Source: Veillonella parvula (GTDB lineage: Bacteria > Bacillota > Negativicutes > Veillonellales > Veillonellaceae). From it: a stretch of 64,000 nucleotides of DNA. The stretch's first letter is position 1; each line of letters begins with the position of its first letter. Made by a program: the position numbers and the translations under genes. The DNA lies in assembly GCF_036456085.1 (NCBI RefSeq), contig NZ_CP138632.1, positions 496,001 through 560,000 of the forward strand, given 5' to 3'. The notes below the pieces were generated by a model that saw nothing but the letters and a program-made list of their open reading frames with translations, did no database searches and had not been told where the DNA came from. Shown here piece by piece: positions 33,713-41,778 of the stretch.

Positions 33713-34330
33713 TTATTTACGTTTAAATGTGTATGGTTCGTATTCTACATCATTATGACGGTTAGTCCACCAGTTCCAACCAATTCTTGCTAACTTCCAG
33801 GCAATAAATCCTACGATGATCCCTAATACTAAACCTGTTAATACATCTGTTGGATAATGCGCAAATAAGTAAACTCTAGAGAACGCTACTACTATTGAAC
33901 CTAACAATGCTAAAATCCCTAAATATCGCTTCTGAGGCGCTATTTGAGTTAAGCCTAGGTAAATGGTCATAGATGATGCAAATGAACCAAAACTATGACC
34001 TGATGGGAATGAATAGCTTGTAGCTTTTGGTAGTGCAGATTCTAACGGCACCGTTACATTTGGAAAATCAACAAATGGTCTTAATCTCGCTACATTTGGT
34101 TTTAAACCTTGGTCGCCAATTATAAATACAAATCCTAAAGCAATAATAATTGCCACGCCTAAAACGCGATATTTTTTTTGTAGCATTAATAATAAGGCTA
34201 TTATAATCCATAATGCGCCATTACTTGTGATTTTTGAAATAAATGCCATAATTGGTGTTAAAAAACTATATACAAAATGTTCATGTACATAGAAGATTAA
34301 AGAGTGATCAAATTGTAAAATTGTGTCCAT
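33713..34330 (-). CDS. PAP2-family membrane phosphatase
   Basis: A 205-residue integral membrane protein with about five hydrophobic segments and all three PAP2 motifs: the K and RP of KPNVARLRPF, PSGHSFGSF with the catalytic histidine, and SRVYLFAHYPTDVL with the histidine nucleophile. It most likely dephosphorylates a lipid such as undecaprenyl pyrophosphate or phosphatidylglycerol phosphate at the outer face of the inner membrane. UppP of the BacA type is unrelated. The C-terminal tail is charged and cytoplasmic. It appears monocistronic, with its own terminator. The exact lipid is not readable. Confidence 0.88.
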   Translation of the reverse strand: MDTILQFDHSLIFYVHEHFVYSFLTPIMAFISKITSNGALWIIIALLLMLQKKYRVLGVAIIIALGFVFIIGDQGLKPNVARLRPFVDFPNVTVPLESALPKATSYSFPSGHSFGSFASSMTIYLGLTQIAPQKRYLGILALLGSIVVAFSRVYLFAHYPTDVLTGLVLGIIVGFIAWKLARIGWNWWTNRHNDVEYEPYTFKRK

Positions 34331-34460
34331 AAATTCCTCTTCTATTCTACTCTCATCTAAATGATAATTATTGAGAATATCTTATGCTTTTTATTTTAAT
34401 AATTAATCTATACTAATTTATTTACGTCTATAATGATTTCTCATTTACAGCCCAAATTAT

Positions 34461-34504
34461 AGCCTAAACTATTTATATCTAATGGTCAATAGTTTAGGCT
34501 ATAT
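34461..34504. repeat. Inverted repeat downstream of the VanW-like gene
   Basis: TAGCCTAAACTATT and AATAGTTTAGGCTA pair perfectly over 14 bases around a 16-base loop. The following sequence is only moderately T-rich on either strand, so it is a probable but weak terminator for the minus-strand gene. Confidence 0.5.
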
Positions 34505-34520
34505 TTCATAAAAACTATAA

Positions 34521-35867
34521 TTATGTTTTCTTTTTGTCACCTTTTTTTACTGCTGCTTCAGATGTAGTAGGCATTGTAATAATTGTATCTACTGGGTCAT
34601 ATACAGACTCAAAGGAATCGGTTTGAGTAACCCAGTTGCCATATGTAATGGTTCTATATGTATTCATTTTCAAGCCTACATGTCCTTCTTGTACCTCTTT
34701 TTCTTTTAAAGATGGATCTACCTTAGTTATTGTTTTATTAGGAATCTCACTGTAATCGCCTACAGAGATAGATACATTTTTTGGTTTATCTTGAGCTGTA
34801 CCAATAATATAAATAGTTAAGGTTCCATTATTCATAACGCTTAAGATATAAATAGAATGCTGATATGGATTTCTAAACTTAAAATCTAAATAGCCCCAAG
34901 CTACAGTAGCATCTCTGCCAGCTTGAATATATCCAACTGGTTCAAAGTGAGGAGTTCGTTCAACAATATTCATTCCGGATAATAAAGCTGTATTAAAAAT
35001 AGTAGAACTTACTTGGCAAATACCGCCACCAATGCCAGGAACTAATTTGCCATCAATCATAACAGGTGCATCATCATAGCCAGCTTCTGCAGTACGTTCG
35101 CCTACAACATCGTTAAAGGAGAATTGTGCGCCTGGCTTAATGAGTGTACCATTTATCTTATCAGAAGCTAATTGGATATTATGTGTTCTGCTTTCATTAC
35201 CTGGATTATACTCCGTTGTGAAAGATGCTAATACAGTATTTAAAGGTTTTAGATCAGTATCGGTAACTTTTACTGTATTCTGCGTAGTAAATACCATAGA
35301 AAGTGAATTTATACTATCGCCAGATTGTAAATCATCTTTCAGCTTTTTGAGGGTGGCATCGATATCAATACGTTTACCTTCTTTGGCGGGATGTATTACT
35401 ACTTGTCCATTTTCAACAGTAAGATATGCATCATGACCAGGTGTATCTATTGTTTTTGCTAACTCAGTGAGATATGTTTTCCCCTTTACTTCGTCTAACT
35501 TATATTGTGGTTTAAAATGATGACCATAAAATAATCCATTAAATCTATGTGACAGTACTGTCCACATATCATCCTCATAGCCGTATGTGGAAATAGCTTT
35601 TACCAAACCCTCTGTATCGAATTGAATGCCTAAATCATGATATGTAGCTTGTTGTTTTTTATTATTTCCCATATCGATAGATATAGTCTGAGGTATCTTA
35701 TCGTTCAACTCTTGCAAACGCGCTTGTAATTTGTTCTTTGGTGTATTTGATAGATCTGTATCATTATAATATACACCATAAGAAATGTTTTCTGTTGGAA
35801 TGTATGAGCAGCCAGTTGTACCTAAAAGAACAAGGACTGTTCCTACTAATATATATTTCTTCGTCAT
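34521..35867 (-). CDS. VanW-like lipoprotein with putative peptidoglycan-binding repeats
   Basis: The 448-residue protein has a lipoprotein-type signal (LLGTTGC, cysteine 20). Two PG-binding-4-like units (about 50-215) precede the VanW domain (about 235-360), marked by FSFNDVVGERTAEAGY, GGGICQVSSTIFNTALL and DATVAWGYLDFKFRNPY. The tail (about 375-430) resembles a G5-type strand region. VanW was named in glycopeptide-resistance clusters, but its action is not known; the GGGICQVSST cysteine suggests enzymatic activity on the wall. No van genes are nearby, so this is the common housekeeping type. It would need Lgt for anchoring. Confidence 0.88.
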   Translation of the reverse strand: MTKKYILVGTVLVLLGTTGCSYIPTENISYGVYYNDTDLSNTPKNKLQARLQELNDKIPQTISIDMGNNKKQQATYHDLGIQFDTEGLVKAISTYGYEDDMWTVLSHRFNGLFYGHHFKPQYKLDEVKGKTYLTELAKTIDTPGHDAYLTVENGQVVIHPAKEGKRIDIDATLKKLKDDLQSGDSINSLSMVFTTQNTVKVTDTDLKPLNTVLASFTTEYNPGNESRTHNIQLASDKINGTLIKPGAQFSFNDVVGERTAEAGYDDAPVMIDGKLVPGIGGGICQVSSTIFNTALLSGMNIVERTPHFEPVGYIQAGRDATVAWGYLDFKFRNPYQHSIYILSVMNNGTLTIYIIGTAQDKPKNVSISVGDYSEIPNKTITKVDPSLKEKEVQEGHVGLKMNTYRTITYGNWVTQTDSFESVYDPVDTIITMPTTSEAAVKKGDKKKT

Positions 35868-35973
35868 GTATTGGTAAATTCTCCCGAATAAGTTATTATA
35901 TTCTCTAATTATAGCATATATAGATCTAATCTATGGTACAATTATATTGATATTTTAGGGGTAAGGGTGAATT

Positions 35974-36984
35974 ATGTCAAAGTCTAAGAAACAACAAAAA
36001 CATTTCTATTTGCGCAATAACGATGCGCTTATGAATAGTACAAAGTTGTCTATGAAAGCAAAACAAAGCATATTGTTATCTAAGGCCGAGAATACTGTTG
36101 ATGCTTACGAATCGGATTGGGACGATTTTGTAGATTGGTGTACCTATCAAAAGGTATCTTATTTTCCAGCTACACCAGAAACCATAGTAAATTATATTAA
36201 CGATCTAGCAGATTATGCAAAGGCAAATACAATTTCACGTCGTATAAGTGCTATATCTGAAAATTTTAATGCTTCTGGTCAAAGAAATAATCCATGTATG
36301 GCACCTATTGTAAAACAGGCCTTACGTGGCATTAGACGGTTAAAAGGAACGTTTCAACAAGGGAAAACACCAGTTTTATTAGAAGATATTGAAGATATTA
36401 TAGACTGTATGGCTAAGCTAGATGTTCCGGAACTTCAATTATTGCGTGATAAAGCTATTCTTTTGATTGGCTTTATGGGTGCCTTCCGTCGCAGTGAGAT
36501 TGCGGCTATTACAGTAGAAAATCTTCAATTTTCACCACAAGGTGTTGAAATCTTTGTAGCATCCTCTAAGGCCGACCAAGAGGGTCAAGGTGCAGTAGTA
36601 GCAATTCCTCATTTATCTGGTTCTCCGTTAGATGCAGTACGAGCCTTACAACAATGGTTACGTGCTTCTGGTATTACTGAGGGACCTGTATTTAGAGGGT
36701 TTACAAAAAATATGTCTTTACGTAAAACAGCTATATCCGATAAGATGATTTCAGAAATCGTAAAAAAATATATTTCTCTTATTGGTCTAGATCCGACCAT
36801 GTATGGCGCCCATAGTTTACGTCATGGCTTTGCAACGACTGCAGCAGCTTATGGCGTTGAAGAACGTAATATTATGAGGCAAACACGTCATCATAGTGTA
36901 AATATGGTTCGTCGTTACATTAATGAGGCAAACAAATTTGTAGATAATCCTATTTCAACGATCTTTGAAAAACGATTTAGATAA
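35974..36984 (+). CDS. Tyrosine recombinase (phage-integrase family)
   Basis: The 336-residue protein has a SAM-like N-terminal core-binding domain (about 35-130) and the catalytic domain (about 140-330) with GAFRRSEIAA (arginine I), SSKADQEG (lysine), HSLRHGF (histidine and arginine II), HHSVNMVRRYI (histidine and tyrosine). All catalytic residues are present. I see no phage or element genes, no tRNA and no direct repeats next to it. It is therefore either a domesticated recombinase or the remnant of a lost element. It is unlikely to be XerC or XerD, as it lacks their usual genome context. The start ATG follows GGGGTAAGGGTGAATT. Confidence 0.9.
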   Translation: MSKSKKQQKHFYLRNNDALMNSTKLSMKAKQSILLSKAENTVDAYESDWDDFVDWCTYQKVSYFPATPETIVNYINDLADYAKANTISRRISAISENFNASGQRNNPCMAPIVKQALRGIRRLKGTFQQGKTPVLLEDIEDIIDCMAKLDVPELQLLRDKAILLIGFMGAFRRSEIAAITVENLQFSPQGVEIFVASSKADQEGQGAVVAIPHLSGSPLDAVRALQQWLRASGITEGPVFRGFTKNMSLRKTAISDKMISEIVKKYISLIGLDPTMYGAHSLRHGFATTAAAYGVEERNIMRQTRHHSVNMVRRYINEANKFVDNPISTIFEKRFR

Positions 36985-36985
36985 C

Positions 36986-37022
36986 AAAAGGCAGCTATCT
37001 CTATTAGAGTAGCTGCCTTTTT
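36986..37022. terminator. Intrinsic terminator after the recombinase
   Basis: AAAAGGCAGCTA and TAGCTGCCTTTTT pair around an inner CTCTATTAGAG hairpin. It can also serve the convergent yneA-like gene. Confidence 0.85.
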
Positions 37023-37045
37023 GTGTGGGAATAACCCATATATAT

Positions 37046-37354
37046 TTAGTTTTGAGCCACATAGTCCAAAGCTCTAACTGGACTATCAGATTTCTTTGTT
37101 GGTACTTTTAAAACCGTACCAGGTACAAGAGCACCAGAATCACTAATATTGTTAAGTTCCTTCATGGTATATACCATTTCACGAACATCCATATCTTTAT
37201 GAGCTGTACGTGCTGCAATATCCCACATCGTATCGCCTACTTGAACCTTTACTTCACGTACATTATGTGTATTTACCTCTGTTGTAGGATTTGACATATT
37301 ATAACCAAATAATACTGTTAAGCACATTCCTACCATCATCAATATATTTTTCAT
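37046..37354 (-). CDS. yneA: YneA-like SOS cell-division inhibitor (LysM protein)
   Basis: YneA halts division during DNA damage in Bacillus. The 102-residue protein from ATG 37354 (after GTGAGGTATGAG) has one N-terminal membrane helix (MKNILMMVGMCLTVLFGYNM) and a LysM domain (about 30-80: VQVGDTMWDIAARTA ending PGTVLKVP). That matches YneA in size and layout. It is divergent from lexA, and its promoter contains a perfect SOS box, the same arrangement as in Bacillus. A longer frame from 37468 would run through the operator and is rejected. Wall-binding and division block are inferred from the family. Confidence 0.8.
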   Translation of the reverse strand: MKNILMMVGMCLTVLFGYNMSNPTTEVNTHNVREVKVQVGDTMWDIAARTAHKDMDVREMVYTMKELNNISDSGALVPGTVLKVPTKKSDSPVRALDYVAQN

Positions 37355-37390
37355 CTCATACCTCACATTTATATCGAACATAATATCTGA

Positions 37391-37402
37391 GAACATTTGT
37401 TT
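37391..37402. promoter_or_regulatory. LexA box 1 (imperfect)
   Basis: GAACATTTGTTT matches the CGAAC-N4-GTTCG consensus with mismatches at the outer bases. It lies in the yneA leader, downstream of its -10. Confidence 0.6.
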
Positions 37403-37411
37403 GTTTACATG

Positions 37412-37444
37412 CTTATAATAGCACACGAACGAATGTTCGGTCAA
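37412..37444 (-). promoter_or_regulatory. yneA promoter with perfect LexA box 2
   Basis: On the minus strand TTGACC (37444-37439) and TATTAT (37420-37415) are 18 bases apart. CGAACGAATGTTCG (37426-37439), a perfect Gram-positive SOS box, fills the spacer, so LexA binding would block polymerase. Confidence 0.85.
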
Positions 37445-37451
37445 GCATTTA

Positions 37452-37491
37452 AGAACAAATGTTTGCAAAAACTTTCAAAATTTCCTATAAT
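37452..37491 (+). promoter_or_regulatory. lexA promoter with LexA box 3
   Basis: TTGCAA (37463-37468) and TATAAT (37486-37491) are 17 bases apart. AGAACAAATGTTTG (37452-37465), a near-consensus SOS box, overlaps the -35, giving autorepression. Confidence 0.8.
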
Positions 37492-37607
37492 AGGGATATA
37501 AGTTAAATAAATACCTTATGTTTTTATTATATAGTATGATATGAGTTATTTTTTACGCATAGAAATGTTAACATTATTTTTACATTAGATTGCTTTGGAG
37601 GTTTATC

Positions 37608-38279
37608 GTGAGACGCCCTGCTACAGATATCAATACAAAACAGCGCCGTATATTAGAATTTATAAAAGATTCATTACATAATGAATATCGTTGTCCTACA
37701 GTTCGTGAAATCTGTACACATGTAGGGCTAAGTTCTACTTCCACCGTTCAATCTCACTTAAATACTTTAGAAAAATTTGGTTATATTAAACGTGATCCAA
37801 ATAAAAATCGTGCTATTACTGTGTTAGAAGATACTAAACCGTCTATTTCAGTAGCCGGTAATGAAACGTCTAGCTCTGATAACTTTGAATTTTTAGGTGC
37901 TGGACTTAAACAAGTACCTCTTATCGGCACTGTACAAGCAGGTATGCCTATTACTGCAGTAGAAAACCTAGAGTCCACGCTTACATTGCCAGTTCAATTG
38001 ACTGGTGATTCTGACTGTTTCTTATTACGTGTTCAAGGCGAATCTATGATGAATATCGGTATGTATGAAGGTGATATGCTTATCGTGCGGCATCAAAATA
38101 CTGCTAATAACGGCGATGTTGTTGTTGCTCGCATTGATGATGAAGCTACAGTAAAACGTTTTTATAAAGAAAATGGTCATATTCGTTTACAACCTGAAAA
38201 TGATGATTTTGATCCAATCATTGTAGATAATTGTCATATTGAGGGCCTTGTAATCGGTCTTGTACGAGATAGAATATAA
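37608..38279 (+). CDS. lexA: LexA repressor
   Basis: LexA represses SOS genes and cleaves itself when RecA is activated. From GTG 37608 (after TTTGGAGGT) it has 223 residues. The winged helix-turn-helix (about 7-75) reads RRILEFIKDSL and PTVREICTHVGLSSTSTV. The cleavage site is A111-G112 in GTVQAGMP; the protease dyad is S146 (GESMM) and K183 (ATVKRF). All are intact. The region 77-100 is a flexible hinge. An ATG 18 bases upstream would add six residues unlike the family. It is autoregulated through box 3 and divergent from yneA. Confidence 0.97.
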   Translation: MRRPATDINTKQRRILEFIKDSLHNEYRCPTVREICTHVGLSSTSTVQSHLNTLEKFGYIKRDPNKNRAITVLEDTKPSISVAGNETSSSDNFEFLGAGLKQVPLIGTVQAGMPITAVENLESTLTLPVQLTGDSDCFLLRVQGESMMNIGMYEGDMLIVRHQNTANNGDVVVARIDDEATVKRFYKENGHIRLQPENDDFDPIIVDNCHIEGLVIGLVRDRI

Positions 38280-38280
38280 G

Positions 38281-38324
38281 CAACAAAAAAAAAACGGCAA
38301 CATATTGTTGCCGTTTTTTTTGTT
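38281..38324. terminator. Bidirectional intrinsic terminator
   Basis: AACGGCAACA and TGTTGCCGTT pair around TAT, with long A and T runs on the two sides. It lies between lexA and the convergent panS. Confidence 0.9.
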
Positions 38325-38343
38325 GCATGTATAAAGTTTATTT

Positions 38344-39279
38344 TTAATGTAAACTATTTTCTCTCCGTAGAGTAGCAAAAATAGCACCTGATATATTATG
38401 CCATACACTAAAAATAGCCCCTACTAGCGTTGCTAATGGATTTAATGCAAAATTTGTTGCTGCTAATGTTACGGCTAAACCACTATTTTGCATTCCTACC
38501 TCTATTGCTAGCGCTGTAGTTTTATCATATCTTAATTTAAGCAGTGCTCCTACACCTAATCCTAGTAGTAGACCTAGTATATTATGTATACCAACAACAA
38601 TAAGTGTTTCAAGCCCAGAAATCAATAGTTTATCTTTGTTGATAGCAATAATGGCTGCTATTAACAGTATAATAGCAATCATAGAGAAGATCGGACTAAT
38701 GCTGGTTAAAGTATTGATATGTGATTTACATACATATTGGATTACTGCGCCCAATAAGATTGGCACAATAATAACTTTTACCATAGTAATCATCATAGGT
38801 AGTACTTGAACATCTACCCATGCGCCACCGATATATAAGATTAATAATGGTGTAACTATGGGAGCTATTAATGTTGAAGTAATTGTCATTCCTACAGATA
38901 AAGGGACATCACCATTGGCAATATAGGTTATAACATTACTGGCTGTCCCGCCAGGACAACAACCTACTAATATTACACCAATAACAATATCTGGTGATAA
39001 TGTGAATATATGGCAAATTCCCCAGGCTAATAGAGGCATTATCGTATATTGTGCAAGTACACCAATACAAATATCTTTTGGATGCCTAAGGATACTACAT
39101 AAGCTTTCAAACTTAATAGTAAGCCCCATTCCAAACATGGCTATACCAAGTAAAAAAGGTGTATAAGCGATTGCCCAAGTAAAGTATTCTGGTACTATAT
39201 AAGCAATACATGAAAAGCCTAGGATTGTAAAAATTAAGTATTTGGAAAGAACGTTGTTGAGTGTAAGTAAATGATTCAT
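38344..39279 (-). CDS. panS: BASS-family sodium symporter, likely ketopantoate/pantoate importer
   Basis: A 311-residue membrane protein of the bile acid:sodium symporter family with about nine to ten helices. The family's sodium-site segments are visible as GCCPGGTASNVITYIANG and, near the end, EVGMQNSGLAVTLA. The enteric member PanS imports 2-dehydropantoate. Here the gene is 12 bases after panC, and panD is in the same operon, which strongly suggests a pantothenate precursor as substrate. The start ATG follows GGAGAGAAGTT. Other BASS members carry bile acids or amino/keto acids; context decides here. Confidence 0.75.
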   Translation of the reverse strand: MNHLLTLNNVLSKYLIFTILGFSCIAYIVPEYFTWAIAYTPFLLGIAMFGMGLTIKFESLCSILRHPKDICIGVLAQYTIMPLLAWGICHIFTLSPDIVIGVILVGCCPGGTASNVITYIANGDVPLSVGMTITSTLIAPIVTPLLILYIGGAWVDVQVLPMMITMVKVIIVPILLGAVIQYVCKSHINTLTSISPIFSMIAIILLIAAIIAINKDKLLISGLETLIVVGIHNILGLLLGLGVGALLKLRYDKTTALAIEVGMQNSGLAVTLAATNFALNPLATLVGAIFSVWHNISGAIFATLRRENSLH

Positions 39280-39290
39280 AACTTCTCTCC

Positions 39291-40133
39291 TTAATTTGGA
39301 TCGTATGAGAAGTTATCAATAAGTCGTGTAGGACCAATATATATAGCCATAGCCACTAATACTGGGGCAGTAACCTCTTGTACAGGTTGCATAGTCTTAG
39401 CATCAACAACTGAAATATAATCTATTTTAGCAAGCGGTTCGGTTTGTATAGTGTCTGTCATAGTATCAATGATACATTTAGTAGAGCAACCATATTGTGT
39501 AGTTTGTTTTCCCAATTGAATAGCTTTATACAATATGGTAGCGGCTTTCCGTTCTTCACTAGACAAATATGTATTACGAGAAGATTTTGCTAAACCATCT
39601 TCTTCACGAACAATGGGAACACCAATAATATTGACAGGAAAATTTAAATCAAAGACCATTTTACGTATAATGGCTAATTGCTGTGCATCTTTTTCACCAA
39701 AATACGCATTTGTTGGTTGAATAATATTAAAGAATTTTGCCACCACAGTGCAAACGCCTTTAAAGTGAATTGGTCTGCGAATACCACACAATGTATCAGA
39801 TAAATCCGCAATGTTTACAAATGCCTTTTTATCTTGGTACATTTCCTCCGGATTTGGAGCAAAAATAAGATCGACACCATGTGATTCACATAACTTTTTA
39901 TCGCTATTAATATCACGAGGGTAAGTACTCAAGTCTTCATTTTCTCCAAATTGAATAGGATTTACAAATATAGAGACAATGACCTTATCGTTATTTTTTC
40001 TAGCTTGATCTATTAATGCAGCATGTCCTTCATGTAAGAATCCCATGGTTGGTACAAAACCAATTGTGTAACCTTCTTTTCTCCAGCTATTTACTGTATT
40101 CCGTACATTTTCGATAGTTGTTATAAATTCCAT
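39291..40133 (-). CDS. panC: Pantothenate synthetase
   Basis: It joins pantoate and beta-alanine using ATP to make pantothenate. The 280-residue protein has the class I nucleotidyl-transfer motif in PTMGFLHEGH (HxGH as HEGH), then FVNPIQFGENEDLSTYPR, and the KMSKS-like segment EEDGLAKSSRN. Length is normal. The start follows CGGAGGAATATA. panD lies 71 bases upstream in the same direction. panB and panE, which make pantoate, are not in the window, so pantoate could come from the neighbouring transporter's substrate. Confidence 0.96.
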   Translation of the reverse strand: MEFITTIENVRNTVNSWRKEGYTIGFVPTMGFLHEGHAALIDQARKNNDKVIVSIFVNPIQFGENEDLSTYPRDINSDKKLCESHGVDLIFAPNPEEMYQDKKAFVNIADLSDTLCGIRRPIHFKGVCTVVAKFFNIIQPTNAYFGEKDAQQLAIIRKMVFDLNFPVNIIGVPIVREEDGLAKSSRNTYLSSEERKAATILYKAIQLGKQTTQYGCSTKCIIDTMTDTIQTEPLAKIDYISVVDAKTMQPVQEVTAPVLVAMAIYIGPTRLIDNFSYDPN

Positions 40134-40203
40134 TATATTCCTCCGTTATATTGTAAATACGAAGATAGTCCTATACAGTCTACTGTAATTCGATCAATGA
40201 CAA

Positions 40204-40596
40204 TTATTTTTGATCAACTAATAAACCATGTTTCTCATAGTTTTTTATATGACTTATCTTGTTATTATTATCTACAAATACAACGAGAGGATTATGGCTC
40301 TCAACTTCGCTTTCATCAAGCTGTGCATAACACATGATAATTATCTTATCATGTACTTGCACATGTCGTGCAGCAGCACCATTTAAACATATAACACCAC
40401 TACCTGCTTCTCCGGCAATAGTATATGTACTAAAACGTGCTCCATTATTAATATTTACAATTTGAACTTGTTCATATTCTCGTATTCCGGATGCATTCAA
40501 TAAATCTGTATCAATTGTAATGCTCCCTACATAATCAAGCTCTGCTTGTGTCACAGTAGCTCTGTGAATTTTACCTTTTAACATTGTTAGTATCAT
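40204..40596 (-). CDS. panD: Aspartate 1-decarboxylase
   Basis: It makes beta-alanine from aspartate. The 130-residue proenzyme has [20 protein letters not shown] followed by SITID; self-cleavage at the G-S bond generates the pyruvoyl cofactor. [12 protein letters not shown] and [12 protein letters not shown] are the usual downstream segments. The start ATG at 40596 follows AAGGAGTTTAGC. It heads the panD-panC-panS operon. The approximately 270 bases upstream hold a shared terminator at the far end and no recognised riboswitch. Confidence 0.96.
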   Translation of the reverse strand: MILTMLKGKIHRATVTQAELDYVGSITIDTDLLNASGIREYEQVQIVNINNGARFSTYTIAGEAGSGVICLNGAAARHVQVHDKIIIMCYAQLDESEVESHNPLVVFVDNNNKISHIKNYEKHGLLVDQK

Positions 40597-40817
40597 GCTA
40601 AACTCCTTGTGTTTTAAATGTACCCGCCATATTGGTCGGTTCGAACTTTCACAATTTGTCTGTTTATCATGAATTAACAGTAGACTAGAGTATAGTTAAA
40701 AATACTATCTCCAGAGAAATTATACCATAATTATAAATTTTTACATTAAAATACAATTAATATAATACAAATAATGTCACTCTAATCAAAAATAACAGTA
40801 AGATTGTAGTATAAAAT

Positions 40818-40857
40818 AAAAACCAGTAGCTACAATGTAGTTACTGGTTTTTTATTT
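40818..40857. terminator. Terminator of the dapB-asd-dapA operon
   Basis: AAAACCAGTAGCTACA and TGTAGTTACTGGTTTT pair over about 15 bases (one G-U) with T runs on both sides, 13 bases after the dapA stop on the minus strand. Confidence 0.85.
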
Positions 40858-40869
40858 TATACTGATATT

Positions 40870-41757
40870 TTATTTTAGATATTCTGCTAATGCTTTATCA
40901 ATATATGCTGCTTCATCAGCCGTTGGTTCACACATTGGTAAATTAAATTTTCCCACAGGTAAGCCAATTTTACGGGCTGCATATTTAACAGGAATCGGAT
41001 TTGTGGTGATGAACATCGCTTTTATAATTTCTGATAAAGCTTGATAAATACGAATCGCTTCGTAGTTATGGCCAGATTCATAAGCTTGAATCATAGCATT
41101 CATATCTTTGCCTGCTACATGAGATACTACAGATACGACTCCACATCCTCCAATAGATAACATCGGTAATGTAAGACCATCGTCCCCACTATATACCATG
41201 AAATCATCTCCAGGCATTAAACGCTTAATTTCAGAAGCAATCATTAAATTACCACTTGCCTCTTTGATAGCACAAATATGTGGATATTCGTTATGTAGTT
41301 GAACTAAGGTAGTTGGGAAAATACCTGTCCCCACACGACTTGGTACATTATACACCATGATTGGTAATGTAGTAGCTTCTGCAATAGTTTTAAAATGCAA
41401 ATATTGACCTTGTTGGTTCGGTTTATTGTAATAAGGTACTACAACTAGCAAACCATCGATACCATCGATGTTAGAAACTTCCTTTACAAATTCTGCAGAA
41501 GCCATTGTATCGTTACTACCTACATTGGCAATAATCGAACCTTTATGTCCACATTCTTTTGCAATCGCATTAAATAGAGCTAATTTTTCGTCTCTAGACA
41601 TAGTTGGGTTTTCACCCGTTGTACCACAAACCACAAGACCATCAGAGCCATTATCTAACAGATGATTGGCGATAGCAACACAATTTTCAATATTTACGGC
41701 TCCATCATTATTAAAGGATGTCACCATAGCTGTTAACACTCGACCAAAGGTTTTCAT
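40870..41757 (-). CDS. dapA: 4-hydroxy-tetrahydrodipicolinate synthase
   Basis: DapA condenses pyruvate and aspartate semialdehyde, the first step specific to diaminopimelate and lysine. The 295-residue TIM barrel has GTTGENPTMSRDEK, the tyrosine motif YNVPSRVGTG and the Schiff-base lysine in CAIKEASGNL. All are intact and length is normal. The start ATG follows AGGGGAGGACATAT, 21 bases after asd. It is the last gene of the lysine-riboswitch operon. Lysine feedback residues cannot be judged. Confidence 0.97.
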   Translation of the reverse strand: MKTFGRVLTAMVTSFNNDGAVNIENCVAIANHLLDNGSDGLVVCGTTGENPTMSRDEKLALFNAIAKECGHKGSIIANVGSNDTMASAEFVKEVSNIDGIDGLLVVVPYYNKPNQQGQYLHFKTIAEATTLPIMVYNVPSRVGTGIFPTTLVQLHNEYPHICAIKEASGNLMIASEIKRLMPGDDFMVYSGDDGLTLPMLSIGGCGVVSVVSHVAGKDMNAMIQAYESGHNYEAIRIYQALSEIIKAMFITTNPIPVKYAARKIGLPVGKFNLPMCEPTADEAAYIDKALAEYLK

Positions 41758-41778
41758 ATATGTCCTCCCCTTGATAGA

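Noticed and set aside
37355-37468. A longer start for the LysM gene at 37468.
   Set aside because: The extra 38 residues would be encoded across the promoter and LexA boxes and have no ribosome site; ATG 37354 has GAGG at good spacing.
40615-40660. A possible tRNA T-arm, from GGTTCGAAC upstream of panD.
   Set aside because: There is no matching acceptor or anticodon stem on either side; it is only a short palindrome.
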